DNA of 64,000 nucleotides from Morchella semilibera (taxonomy: Eukaryota > Ascomycota > Pezizomycetes > Pezizales > Morchellaceae), in NCBI GenBank assembly GCA_009192285.1, contig CM018607.1, positions 186,001-250,000 of the forward strand, in the 5' to 3' direction. Positions 23,963 through 35,800 of this stretch are shown piece by piece. Under the pieces are notes generated by a model. That model did not search any database. It worked only from the letters and a program-made list of their open reading frames with translations, and was not told where the DNA came from. The position numbers were made by a program, and so were the translations under genes. Position 1 is the stretch's first letter. Every line of letters starts with the position of its first letter.

Positions 23963-24350
23963 TGCGGGGGGGAGGGGGTGTAAAAATTTAGTGTAATGTA
24001 TCAGTGTATCAATCAGTCTTGGGCAGTGCGAGCGGCACCAGTAGAGAATTGAGACTGTGGTAACTTGTATTGCTTCCAAGCAGAGTCAATGATTCTACTT
24101 GTGCCTCGGACTATATGTAATATCTAAAGTCTACTGCATGTTCTTTACCTTGATTTAAGGAAGCTGAGTCCACTGATCCATGGCGTCTCGTTTTTCGACT
24201 ACTGGCTATGCATCTGAGATAAAGATCATAACCAGACCTGATCTACGCCCTTCAACCAATCGTGAAGGAGGTGATCCCTGCCCGGAGATAGCCAGTACGT
24301 GTTCGGTTATTCACGGGACTGGCGGATTGATAAAAAAAAAAGGAAATAAT

Positions 24351-24362
24351 CAGGCATCCAAT
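24351..24362 (+). promoter_or_regulatory. CAGGCATCCAAT element upstream of array copy C
   Basis: Exact 12-bp block shared with copies D and E, 144 bp before the ATG at 24495. It follows an A-rich run and precedes the pyrimidine-rich leader. Candidate family promoter element, inferred from conservation only. Confidence 0.5.
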
Positions 24363-24494
24363 CTGGAAACGTGATCAGATCTTACCCCACATATCCGGAA
24401 CGATAAGAAATATTCCCACCATCTCCCTCCAGATCCCCCCTAAAAGCACCAGCCCTCCCCAACCCCCGAACACTCCAACTCCCCCCACCCGACC

Positions 24495-25331
24495 ATGGCT
24501 TTATTTGGTGGTAATATTAACAGCTCACGGACAAGTGCAGGGCTCTTCGGTACTGTTTACCGTAAGTACGGACCCTCACCTCCCGGTGCGCTCACAGGAC
24601 CCGCTCTAACCTAGCCCCCAGATGAGGAAGATCCACTGCCTACTAACGTCGCCGCCCTCCCTGCTGACGTCGCCGCCCTCCAATCCATAATCAACACTCT
24701 CCAGGCCGAGCTCAAGGCAACCACCAGCGTCAATACCCACCTCGCCGCCTCCGTCGCCCGCCTCCAAGCCGAGCAGTCAACCCCCGCCTCTACCGATACC
24801 ACCTCCAACACCCCCACTACCACCACTGCCCCCCTCCCATTCCCGCACCCGGGCAGCACGGGAACTACCACCGCCTGCGGCCGCGGTGCCGCCTCCCCGG
24901 AGGTCTTCCAGCAGATCATCAAGACCAACTGGCACGGCCGTCTCGGCAGAACGCACATGGTGGATGTCGATGCCCTGCCCCCTGCGGCCCTAATGGAGCT
25001 TGACAGTCTCCTACGGCGGAAGCTGCAATGCATCTTCCCTCACGGCGCAGTCTGCACTCATGTTGATGCAGACAATATCTTTGCGTCTCTTGCCGTTCTG
25101 GGGCTCCGTATGGAGGATAGAGCCCGGTACGTAGATAACCGGATATTAGCTGATGATACCATTTATCATGACAGCACCACCAAGAGGGCAAGGGTACTTT
25201 CTGCGTATTTCCATGCAAATCTAACGATGCAAAATAATGGATACTGGCGTGGGCTTGCGTTGGAGACGTTGGTGGAGTTGGGAAGGTATAGGGGGCTATT
25301 TGATGACGAGGGATACCTGAAGGTGGAGTAG
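24495..25331 (+). CDS. Array copy C of the unrecognised family (258 aa)
   Basis: Exon 1 is 24495-24561 (MALFGGNINSSRTSAGLFG..), the intron 24562-24621 (GTAAGT...CCCAG) and exon 2 24622-25331. The 777 nt stay in frame and encode 258 residues. The coiled-coil half has a duplicated VAALP/VAALQ start, at about residues 30-75. A T/P/S linker runs to about residue 108. The conserved domain follows: CGRGAASPEVFQQ, IKTNWHGRLGRTHMVDVDAL with its Met at residue 135, MELDSLLRRKLQCIFPHG, FASLAVLGLRMEDRARYVD, ETLVELGRYRGLFDDEGYL. It is one of the four copies with no lesion. The domain is rich in Leu, Arg and acidic residues and looks helical. No catalytic signature is recognised, so no function is assigned. 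Confidence 0.83.
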
Positions 25332-26026
25332 TATGGCGCAATGGGAGTATGTGTCAGGGGGCCGGTGAATGTGCATGTAATTGATGATGAAGTACATCAG
25401 TGGACGTTCTTACGCGGGTGTTGTGATATATAGGTTACTTCCTTCCACGGGGTAGCTAGATATATGAGCACGAGATAATTGGAAATATGGCGTGGGATTC
25501 GAATATCTCATGCTTCGAGGGTATGTGAAAACTCATTCCGGTACTAGCTAGAGTCCCTTTGCCAGTGGCTACAAGAGTTGTTAAATTGAAATACCAAAGA
25601 CTTTCGTACATGCGGGGCCGATACATATCTCACTCTTCGAGTGCCGTGTTTAAGAATAGATGATCAAATACTTAGAATTCCAACCCTTAGAATTAGCCTG
25701 TGCGAGTATCTTTCATACCAAGCAAGCCAATGTCAGCGTGCAGCGCCCGAGAACATCAGCAGAACAGGGTAGAATAGGTTTTTTTCCATAGGTTTTGTAT
25801 GGTCGTCGCACCACCCCCGTAAAATTAAAAGCTCCCGGTGCTAACGACTCTTGTGGTCGTTTGCAAAAGACCTCACGTCACCACGAAATGAGATAGAAGG
25901 TTTCCAAACTCCGTGAGTGCGTAAGAAATATTGTTAAATCGAGTGATGTTGGGTGTCGCGGTAATGTGCCAATTACCATTGGCTAAGTATCCGCCGGATC
26001 GCCTCGGCACAGGAAAAAGCAAACAC

Positions 26027-26038
26027 CAGGCATCCAAT
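26027..26038 (+). promoter_or_regulatory. CAGGCATCCAAT element upstream of array copy D
   Basis: Exact 12-bp match to the blocks before copies C and E, 104 bp before the ATG at 26131. Confidence 0.5.
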
Positions 26039-26130
26039 TATCCCCCGGCCCCGCTTTTACATACCACCACAACACGTTCCCTTCGAGTTCAGTTCCGGCC
26101 CCAACTAGCGGATCGCAAGGTCGTTCGAAC

Positions 26131-27102
26131 ATGTCTGCGTTCGGTGATGGTAGTAGCCCCGAGAACCTCAGAAACACGGGGCGGGCCCCTATCTATATCT
26201 GTAAGTACATACGTCGATCCACATTGTTGCCTTTACTAGCTTTCTTATTCCCAGAATCAAGACTGACTGTAATTATACCCGCGCCTGTAGATAGAGACTT
26301 CATTCCTGTGCAGGGTCTGGCTCAGTCGGGCATCTTATACTCCAGCTCATCTCCAGAATTCATCCAACCCACAACAACCGCCGCTGGAACCTCACTCCCC
26401 AACGACCCCGCCGCCCTCAAATCCATAATCAACACTCTCCAAACGGAGCTCAATGCTACTACCAGCGTGAATACCCACCTCGCCGCCTCCACCGCCCGCC
26501 TTCAAGCCGAGCTCAATGCCACCACCAGCGTCAACGCTCACCTCGCTGCTACCGTCGCCCGCTTCCAAGTCGAGCAGTCTCTCCCCACGCCTACAAACAC
26601 CACAACTACAACCACCACTCCCCCTCTCCCAGGCGCACATCCGGATCATCCACGCACGATCGCCTCCGGACGCGGCGCCGCCTCTCCAGAGGTCTTCGAG
26701 GAGATCATCAAGACCAACTGGCACGGCCGTCTCGGCCGCACACACATGGTCGACGTTGACAATCTCCCCGCATCCGCACTAGCCGAGCTCGACTGTCTCC
26801 TGCGGCGGAAGCTGAACACGCTTTTCCCCCGGGGCAGTACCCACGCCGCGCCGGATGTAGACGCGATTTTCGGGGGTCTCGCGGCTTTAGGGCTCCGGCT
26901 CGAGGATAGAGGCGCGTATGCGGATGTGCCTGTGGTTCATGATAATACTTTACAGGATCAGCCCATTGTCAGGCGGGTGAAGAATTTTGTCACTCATTAT
27001 TATGCAAATAATTACTGGCGTGGGTCTGCGTTGGAGACACTGTTGGAGGTAGCGAGATATAGGGGCTTGATTGATGATGAGGGATTTCTGAAGATGGGAT
27101 AG
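26131..27102 (+). CDS. Array copy D of the unrecognised family (293 aa; retained-intron form 323 aa)
   Basis: Exon 1 is 26131-26200 (MSAFGDGSSPENLRN..). The intron 26201-26290 runs from GTAAGT to CTGTAG, and exon 2 (26291-27102) starts ATAGAG like copy 2. A nearer CCCAG acceptor at 26254 would create an immediate TAA, so it is rejected. The intron is 90 nt without a stop, so unspliced message would also be translatable. The coiled-coil unit is duplicated: TELNATTSVNTHLAASTARL is followed directly by a second AELNATTSVNAHLAATVARF. The conserved domain then follows in full (IASGRGAASPEVFEEI, HMVDVDNLPASALAELDCLL, GLRLEDRGAYADV, ETLLEVARYRGLIDDEGF). Unknown function. Confidence 0.82.
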   Translation: MSAFGDGSSPENLRNTGRAPIYICKYIRRSTLLPLLAFLFPESRLTVIIPAPVDRDFIPVQGLAQSGILYSSSSPEFIQPTTTAAGTSLPNDPAALKSIINTLQTELNATTSVNTHLAASTARLQAELNATTSVNAHLAATVARFQVEQSLPTPTNTTTTTTTPPLPGAHPDHPRTIASGRGAASPEVFEEIIKTNWHGRLGRTHMVDVDNLPASALAELDCLLRRKLNTLFPRGSTHAAPDVDAIFGGLAALGLRLEDRGAYADVPVVHDNTLQDQPIVRRVKNFVTHYYANNYWRGSALETLLEVARYRGLIDDEGFLKMG

Positions 27103-27308
27103 TCATGTATGAATTGGCCGGGAAATGATGGGAGGAGGTCGAGGAATAAACATTATAAAAACCTATCACTCCTAGAAATCAAATTACGAGCTGTATATAT
27201 AGAGGAGAGTAACCGTAGGTTAATCGAGTGATTCCTTGTCGCAGCCTTAATTGTGTTATGTACCAGCGGCTATTTACGGGATTCATGCATAAACAAGAGA
27301 TACCACAT

Positions 27309-27320
27309 CAGGCATCCAAT
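27309..27320 (+). promoter_or_regulatory. CAGGCATCCAAT element upstream of array copy E
   Basis: Exact 12-bp block shared with copies C and D, 134 bp before the ATG at 27443; a poly-C run follows at about 27364. Confidence 0.5.
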
Positions 27321-27442
27321 TGTAAGTATCTGAAGATCAAACCTTTCAGTTCAACCAACCCCGCCCCCCCCCCCCCTGCGTTCCATCGATCAGAATACTA
27401 CCAGCGGGATTGTCTGTCTCGATCAGTCTAAAGTACAACAAG

Positions 27443-28359
27443 ATGAACAACTTTTTCGGCGGCCCCTTTCCCCCTAACCGATCCCAAAGTCCCCCAAGGT
27501 TTGGTGGGCAGGCCACCAGTGCCCCAAGGTTTGGTAGTAAGTCCGCTCTCCTACTTCCATATAAGGTCCGCTCTAACCCCCACCTGTAGCCCCCAGCGGG
27601 CCCGCCACAGCGCCGGAGAGCCCATTCTGCTCCCCATTCGCGCCGCCCGATCCCTCCAAGCCTACCTTCAAGCCTCCCACCACCCCCGCTTCCTCACTTC
27701 CCGCCGACGTCGCAGCCCTCCACGCCATAATCAACAGTCTCCAGGCCGAGCTCATAGCCTCCGCCAGTGTAAACACTCACCTCGCCGCCTCCGTTGCCCG
27801 CCAGCTCCAAGCCGAGCAGCTACAGACACCCCTCACTCCAGCTTCTACTAACGCCACCACAACCCCAACCACCGCCGCTACCCCCCTCCCATGCACAATA
27901 GCTTCCGGACGTGGTGCTGCATCGCCAGAGATCTTCCAGCGAATTATCAAGACCAACTGGCACGGCCGTCTCGGTAGAACTCACATGGTGGACGTTGATT
28001 CGCTCTCTGCCACAGCGCTAAGCGAGCTCGACTGTCTCGTGCGGCGGAAGCTGAGCGCAATTTATCCCCCAGGCCGTGGTAAAGTGGAATCTGCAGTTGA
28101 CGCTGACACAATCTTTGCGAGTCTCGCGGCACTGGGTCTGAGGCTGGAGAATAGAGGCACCTATGTGGACATTCCTTGTGTGGGTGGTGATAGCCTGCGT
28201 AATGCACCCACTGTCAAGAGGGTGAGGAACTCTGTGGTATGGCACATAACCCATGGGAATCATGGGGACTTCTGGCACGGTTTTGCATTGGAGACGCTCC
28301 TGGAGCTGGGGAAGTATCGAGGGCTATTTGATGATGAAGGATTTCTAAAGGAGGAGTAG
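27443..28359 (+). CDS. Array copy E of the unrecognised family (287 aa)
   Basis: Exon 1 is 27443-27536 (MNNFFGGPFPPNRSQS.., with a repeated PPRFGG/APRFG motif), the intron 27537-27589 (GTAAGT...CTGTAG) and exon 2 27590-28359. The total of 864 nt is in frame; the alternative CCCAG acceptor at 27596 is out of frame. Exon 2 begins with a Pro-rich stretch of about 45 residues, then the coiled coil (ALHAIINSLQAELIASASVNTH), a T/P linker, and the conserved domain (IASGRGAASPEIFQRI, HMVDVDSLSATALSELDCLVRRKL, FASLAALGLRLENRGTYVDI, ETLLELGKYRGLFDDEGFLKEE). It is intact. The insert after FPRG/YPPG (GRGKVES..) is shared with copy F, so E and F are probably sisters. Confidence 0.83.
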
Positions 28360-28925
28360 CGGGTAGGAAGGGAGAGGGAAGGAGTGAGGGAGGAGAAGGG
28401 GGGCATCTCATCCTTCAACCTATCACTCACGGTCTACAATGTCGAAGAGTTATCAATCGAAACACTCACCCCGCGACTAACAGATCCCATCGGCTGCTTG
28501 TGATGTCATATATGATAATTTCGCTAACGGCTTCATTGACCAAGTCCAAACTCTTTAAACAAATCAAGTAAAGGACTTGCAATTAGGTGGAGTTGAGTTG
28601 TAGCACAAGTCATAAAAAATTATCGTACTCAGGTGCAGTACTGAGATTTCCATCTATAAATAGTATTTATAACACCCCAGATTTTGAATTTGACTTGGTC
28701 ATGAAATTTGTACAAATAATTACCCCAGGTCCGTTATATAACTTGATATCCTACTGTGATGAGGGTGAAGGTCATCGACACATTAGATTCATGAGAGTGC
28801 TGTTTGTCCCTCTTTTTAAATAAGGGTATATTTACCTTCTATACTCCTAAAAGGCACACCCGAAGTAAGAATTTCCAGCTTTCCCTCCCCACCGTCACCC
28901 ACCGCCGCCCAGGAGAAATATAAAA

Positions 28926-29810
28926 ATGGCGAGCTTCTGGAACACCTTAGAAGCCGTAAGGAATCAGGACCGTGAGTACACAGCGCCCCCCCCCCCCCCA
29001 ACTTAGTTATTCCTACAATCAAAGGCCTAACCCGACTCCGTCTCTAGGTGGGGACGGCTACCCCGCGCCCGTACTGGTTAACGATGAGAGATACTCTACC
29101 CCTAACGTTCCCCAGTCCACTACAGCCAGCAGCTCCTCCCTTTCCACCGATGTTGCAACCCTTCACACCATAAACAAACATCTCCAGGCCGAGCTTGATG
29201 CCTTCAAACTCCTCGCCGCCACTCTTGCCCGTCAACTCCAAGACGTCCGGGACCCCTCACTCCTGCCGCCACCGCCACTGCCGCCACCGCCACTTCCCCC
29301 AGTGCTACCACCACTGCTCCGCCCACATGCCCCCATGCAAACAACCCTTGCACAATCTCCTCTGGGCGAGGTGCTGCCTCACCAGAAGTCTTCCAGGAGG
29401 TCATCAGGACCAACTGGCACGGCCGTCTCGGCCGTACCCACATGGTGGACGTTGATTCACTCCCCGCCGCAGCGTTAACCGAGCTCGACTGCTTCCTGCG
29501 GCGAAAGTTGCACGCAATTTACCCCCGGGGCCGTGGAAAAGTGGGGTATAACACGGACGAGATCTTTGCGAGTCTTGCGGCGCTGGGTCTGCGGCTGGAG
29601 GATAGAGGCCCGTATGCGGATGTGGCCTTGGAACATGATATTCCCACATTGAATAAGTCTTCAACGATCAAGAGGGGGAGGAAGACTGCGGTTTGGTTCA
29701 TGACCCATGAAAAGTTTGCCGACTACTGGGAGGGGTCTGTGATGGAGACCATGTTGGAGCTGGCGAGGTATCGGGGGCTGTTTGATGATGAGGGGTACCT
29801 GAAGGAGTAG
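28926..29810 (+). pseudogene. Array copy F of the unrecognised family (1-nt deletion)
   Basis: Exon 1 is 28926-28971 (MASFWNTLEAVRNQD), the intron 28972-29047 (GTGAGT...CTCTAG, with a poly-C run) and exon 2 29048-29810. The exons total 809 nt, one base short of a multiple of three. The coiled-coil half is in one frame (DVATLHTINKHLQAELDAF) and the conserved domain in the next (ISSGRGAASPEVFQEVIRTN, HMVDVDSLPAAALTELDCF, ELARYRGLFDDEGYLKE). Comparison with copy E puts the missing base near 29247-29253. In the shifted frame the linker reads as ordinary T/A/P repeats. The conserved half is undamaged, so the lesion is recent or is a sequencing error. Confidence 0.78.
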
Positions 29811-32800
29811 TTTGGCCTGAGGGGTGGGAATGGCGTAACCTGGGATGGAGAGAGTGGGTGCAGAGACAAGGGCTATTGATAAGATATTCTGCATTCCTCA
29901 TCGTAAAATGATACTACGTCCTCCTTCCAGTCCTCCACTACATAGACAACCACCGTGACAAACATAGGCCAAGAATATTGTGCTAGCTTCACTACGAGGG
30001 ATTGTATATCCAACTCGCGTCCTTCCTTCGCCGGGCCCCCTCCAGCTGTCCCTATCGGTATCTGCGACCCGTTCTAGCTACTCGATTAGTAGATTGGGAA
30101 CAGGGTTAGGGTTGGTACCAAATATCTTTTATAAAATGCTACTTCACATGTCCCAACGCAACGTACATTCTAAAAGCCCACACGTGCGTGCTAGTAGCGG
30201 GAATTTTTATACGCTTGACTCCGTGTTCCTACACGCTTTATTATACATACCAATTCTCTTTTACTAGGAATTTGGCCAATGAGGGGTAAGAATGCCTTGA
30301 GAGATATCCCCATAAGAGGCTTTTGCCTCTTCTAAGCAGTTTAAGCGGGCTGTGGGCATTAAGCTGTTATGCTACGTGAACATCTCCGATAGGATATAAT
30401 AGTGTGTTAATGTTGACATTTCAGGCTTTCAACCTAATCACACAAGTGCTGTTATTAGCAGTTACGATGCAGAAAGTTGTGCTAAAGTTCTAGCATTGTC
30501 TATCTGAAATTGGAAATGAATACCTACAAAAAGCCACTAGGAGTTACTCTAGACGCCGCTGAAACGTGAGTTTTGAATTTAAAGTGGAGTGGCTGTGATG
30601 GTCGTTTCTGGGGTCCCGGTTTTAGGAAATGTTAATATTCTGGAGGGAAAGTCGTATTAAGGGAAATCGGATGATCGTACGAGCTTACCGACGATTTCTT
30701 TAGCAATCCACCAACGACTTTACCAATGACTTTACAGATACCTTTAGCTCACGGAGCTAGCTTCCCTAGTACCTTCACCGGTTATTATTTAATTTCCTAC
30801 GAGGGGTTGGTCTTTGCAACCAGTGATAATTCAAATAATTGGCTAGACCCCCAATAAAACGAATTATTAAAAACATCTTCCTATTATACCAGAAACATCA
30901 AGCCAGAATATCCTACATGTATATGTCGAACAATAAATCCATGAAAATTAAATTCTATTCCCCAGCTGTTACAAGACCTTTGATATCATGACATTTGGTG
31001 ATTTAGCCAAAATCTTCTGTTTAAAGATATATATAACTATCTCCAGATTCAAAGAAAATGCTTCATCTTGATGAAAAATGCCCTCTGGCGGGAAACAGGA
31101 GACACCGGACGCTGGCAGAAACCATCTTTTGGGTTTAACATACCTCCAACAGGTATAGGCATCAGTAAAGGTATTGGGAAAGTGTTGGTGAACAGATAGC
31201 AACAAAGATCGGTAGTTGCGCCTACTGCATCATTTAATTTTGTATAGGAGCCGTCAAAGTCGGTGCATTTCCACGGCTACCAGAGTGGCCGTGGTAAAGG
31301 ACTCAAGGTTGTGGTTGGAGGTCAGATGGGTTTCGCCTACAGGACATACTGTGTTGCGCATGTTGCCAGTGGTGTACAGAGGTCCTTGCTACTGCTGGTG
31401 GAAAGATATTTTTTGCTGCCACCCATGCACTAACAGAACAGGGGTTTGTTGTGAATGTTTGCCGACGTGGTGGTGGTGCCGCCTATTAATCCCTCTCTTT
31501 GAACTGAGTGGCAAATGTCAACAATTCAGTTTTTGAACAGCATATGGAACGAACAAATGGATTATCGGTACCATAGAGACCAAGGAGTTATACATTAACT
31601 TGGAAGTGGCGAACAGTTTACTAAATACCCTTAGATAATTAAGCGGTTTTACTCGAGATTAAACAACAATTAGTATTTTCAATCCATCAAATGCCAATGT
31701 CGTTACGAGCTTTTCTAGGAAGACTCTACCAGCAATGTAAACGAATCAAAAAACGCATCCTTTCGCTTTTGACAGGTAATGGGTTCTCCTAATGGGTCAA
31801 AGCTACGTCGTGGGAAAGGCGCCTTTTACTATGGGGAAAGGATTCAAAAACCTATAATGGGAGATCTTGTAAAATGGATGTTAAGAAAATATTGAATAAG
31901 AAATCCGACCTGCTAGCATACTGAACCTTCACCAGTGCAGTTTCTAATGCTTTGTGGTATCGACTATATAATCAGATATTTAGTTAATATCGTCTGTTTT
32001 ATCGGTCCTATCGATTCCCTAGATGGGAAAATTATCCAATAGCTAGAAAGATAACAATACGCCTTGGCACCGGCAATACCGCACGTACCTCCCCAAATGA
32101 TACCTTTGGGTCAATGCCTTTTTGAGTAGAGATGATACCTTTGCCACCTGACGTAAAGTTTGTCCTTTACGGATGCCTACCTTAGGAGTGTTTTGATTCA
32201 TTTCCCAAAACCCGGTTCGTAGGGAAACGAACGCTACTTTTGTTGCATAACTGAGAGAAATACTAGGTCAATCTCAACTATTGCACTTGCGATTGTGGGA
32301 GATTTTGGCAATACGGGCTCTTTTGTAGGCCTGCAATTAGTTCTATTGAGCAGTAGAGAGAGTGGAGCACCCCGCGACTGTCTACCGCCATACCTCTCAA
32401 TTACAAAGCCTGCGTATGAGTAGGCCTAATCAAAGGCGGCAATTGGGCTGTGTCTGCTCTTACCTCCTATTAACGAGCAGTGCGCTTTATTAGTCAAAGG
32501 GTTCTCCTATTGATTGGTTTTTTTATCGGAAGTTAACAGAGAACGTGCCGCTGGTCTGCTAATTCCCATCTCCAAGGGTTAGGGGGAACAACGATAACAT
32601 CATTTGAGATTAGCAGTAAGATGAAAATGGGATAACTTAGCGGTTACTCTTTATTAAAAGGAAACGCCCAAACACGATCAATATTCTTTGACATACAAAA
32701 AGGTGAACATAGCACCCTTTAATAAGGTATATAGTAAGAGTCATCCTAGCAGAGAATATTAATTTACGAACGAGTAGCTTTATGTCAAAATTGATTATAG

Positions 32801-35800
32801 ATGATCTGGCTACAGGATTGTGGGATCTTGAAGGAAACAACAAATCCAGGTCACCTGTAGTATGTGTTGGCTGTGTTTTACGCACGTGTAGCCACTTAAA
32901 TGGGCCCATTATATTGATAATAGTTAATCCTAGCAGCCTCCCCTCTCTGCCTAAATTTTACACCAAGGGCGGGAGTACCAAACAGGTTGACATTCAGCAC
33001 GGGATCCATTGACCTCCAGCGTAGATGGTGGTTGACGAATAGCTAGGTGCAGATGATGGAGAGGCCAGGCCTAATCTTTCCCGTGTCTGACACATATACA
33101 GGACTCAGCTCATGCTATCATCTGAATAATAAACATGAATCGGTCGCTACTGTGATCTACAGAGGAGCCAAACTCCCTGTACCTGTGCTCACTATCCGTG
33201 TTCTAGTACATCACAATATATGATTCTATTATACGTATACTGCATGTATATCTATTTATTTATCTGAGCTGCATGTAGCTTCTAGTAGGCTTCCTACAGA
33301 ATGATTTTACATTATATTTTATCTGGAGCAAGTCAAGATTACCTCCAACGAGTCTATCTAAATCTTTAAATTATACATGAATATTCAGGATATAATGATA
33401 TGATTGCTATATGTAGAAACTCGGTCTGTCTACACCTGCAAAGACGGTGGGGGTTGAGGGCATGAATTTGGGGGTGCAGAAGAGTGCGGAATCAGCATGG
33501 TGGTATTGGATGATAGAACAATCTCTCCAGTTAGTGGTAGCTCTGTGTTTTTGCATAAAGCTATTGGGGGAGGGTGCATAGAGCCATAGCGTTACTTTAG
33601 GACTTCTAGAACCGAACCTTGCTATCATTCTATTTTATGCTAGTGCACTAACTAGGACCTTTCGAGGCTTTCTGTGTTTATCGCGCTGGGCAGTCCGCAT
33701 CCTGCAACCGCTGTTTCAGGTGGTATGAGTTGGCGATCGGGTCACGATATCTGGAGGCGGGCGGTCCGAAGGGGAGTTTAGTTAGCACACATCGTGTCTC
33801 CCGCTTTCTCTGGAGTGAGGATCATCGATAAGTCCCCGCTGTTGGGTGATGGAGTGGTGGTTACATCGGAGGCCGTGCTTACACCTTTAGATGTAGAAGG
33901 GGAGAGGGTGTGTGTGTATGTTCTGGAGTGGGAGGAGCTGTGCGCTGTTATACACCCTCTAGTAGCAATGCGAACCGATCGTTTGACGAATTAACCACCA
34001 TGAAATTACCCGTTCATAGGGGATTCTCAAAGTATTAAAGATATATAATAAGCGCAGGATGGGCATGACAGTTCTATGGGCCAGGGACTCGCTATTCCAC
34101 TCCCTATGTGAACTTCGTTACGCACTGGCCATGGCCCTCTTATTTTCAACTACTTCCTACAGTGCAAGCGCCAAGCGCCCGCTCGAAAGTCACGCAAATC
34201 AGAATGTAAGAGGGCTAAATGATGATCCTGGATCAGGTTGGAATTTGACCAGGTTTTGATTGTTTGATTCGGGACTTGATAAGTCCGCAGCCATAGTTTT
34301 GAGCAACTCCGAAAAAGTAGAGTTGCAATAAAATCCTAATCTACAATATACAGCAACAACCACAGTTACTTTCAAAATAACCTGGCTGTTTGGTTCGTCA
34401 GATCATGATCTGAACAGGCTGTGTTCCGCCTATTCTAAACTATAACCTAATTAGATTATATTTACCACACCGGAATTTGCCCAAGTACAGCCTAAAAATT
34501 ATTTCACGAAGTTGATTTTGCCAATGACACTCATACACCCCTCATTAGGCCTATAGGGCTTACCTCGGCCTTTCCCTCTCATGGAGGAATCAAAGATACA
34601 TGTTTTGTCACAAGAAAGGCCTGTCCTACCGATTTAACACACCCAAAGGATACTCAGTACATTATAGAAGGTCTTTCGCGTGCCTAATAGATGGGTAGTT
34701 CGACGTGAAGTCGGGGATGCTCCAATGACTGTATTTTCCATTTCAGGACAGTTTTCATGATGGTGGGTGTCGAGGTTTTAGGGTTAAGCGAGCACACGTG
34801 GTTACTGATGAGTGTAAGTGCATCGGGTATAGACGGGGGTGGTCTTGGCGCTCGGGCGGCCCCGGTCCCTCGTTCCCTTGCGCCCTGGCCGCTGCCAGCT
34901 TGAGTTTACGCGCCCAGGACCTATAACCGTAGTAATGATTATCACGGTTGTCAATACTCAACAATAGCTCTTACAAAAGTTAGAGATCTAATCCTATGCA
35001 TGTACTTGATATCCATTTAATTTCGTGACATGTTTTAATCTTGTGGTGCGTAGTCTTAGTGACAGGTGGAGGGATCTCTTTGCCAGGCTTGTTACTCGAC
35101 AGCTGATGGGCCCTTTGAGGGCTCAATCAATACTAGAATCTCAACAATCCATTGCCCAGAATGCAACCTCTGCGGGCACACCAGTAGAACATATGAATAA
35201 TGCTAGTTGATATTAATTATATGGGAGATTGGAGGTACAAGGTGCTATGTCGCTACCTATCTAAAGCCGCGCGAAGATCAGATTTGGTTTTTTCTACTGT
35301 ATATATATAAATGGCATCTGATCCCTAGAAGCAGCTTTGGATACTATTATCTGTAGAAATCACAGATTCCACCTCAGAACCTAATATTCAATCTTTTAGC
35401 CCCAATACCCGTGTTACCACCCATCTATTATATACCATTTTAAACGTGAGAAGCACAACAGATTTCACCCTGTAGGGGCGGATTATTTTTTATTATCCCA
35501 CCGGAGGTGGAAGATCATCGATGGAGGATGACTTGGAAAATAGGGTCGGACCGAGATACCTCTCTGGGAAGGAAAGTTTCTTAAGAGAAGTTTAGATGCT
35601 TCTGTCCCTGGCACTGGGTATGAGGCTGTTCTAAAACCTAGCGACGATATCGGGCAAGCGGCGTTCCAACCCTATAAGCTAATGATTGATTTGTGTGGTG
35701 TTCTTTATCTTGGGGCTACACATATCTAGAGTGCACGTACCCGGCACCAAATCATTGCTGCATACTATTGAATTATTACTGTAGTTCTCTTGTTTCTTCT

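Noticed and set aside
25480-25500. TTCGAATCC-like word resembling a tRNA T-loop (minus strand)
   Set aside because: No flanking T-stem, D-arm or acceptor stem could be paired.
26255-26290. Acceptor CCCAG at 26254 for array copy D
   Set aside because: Using it creates TAA at the junction; the TAG acceptor at 26290 restores the family frame and the ATAGAG start of exon 2.
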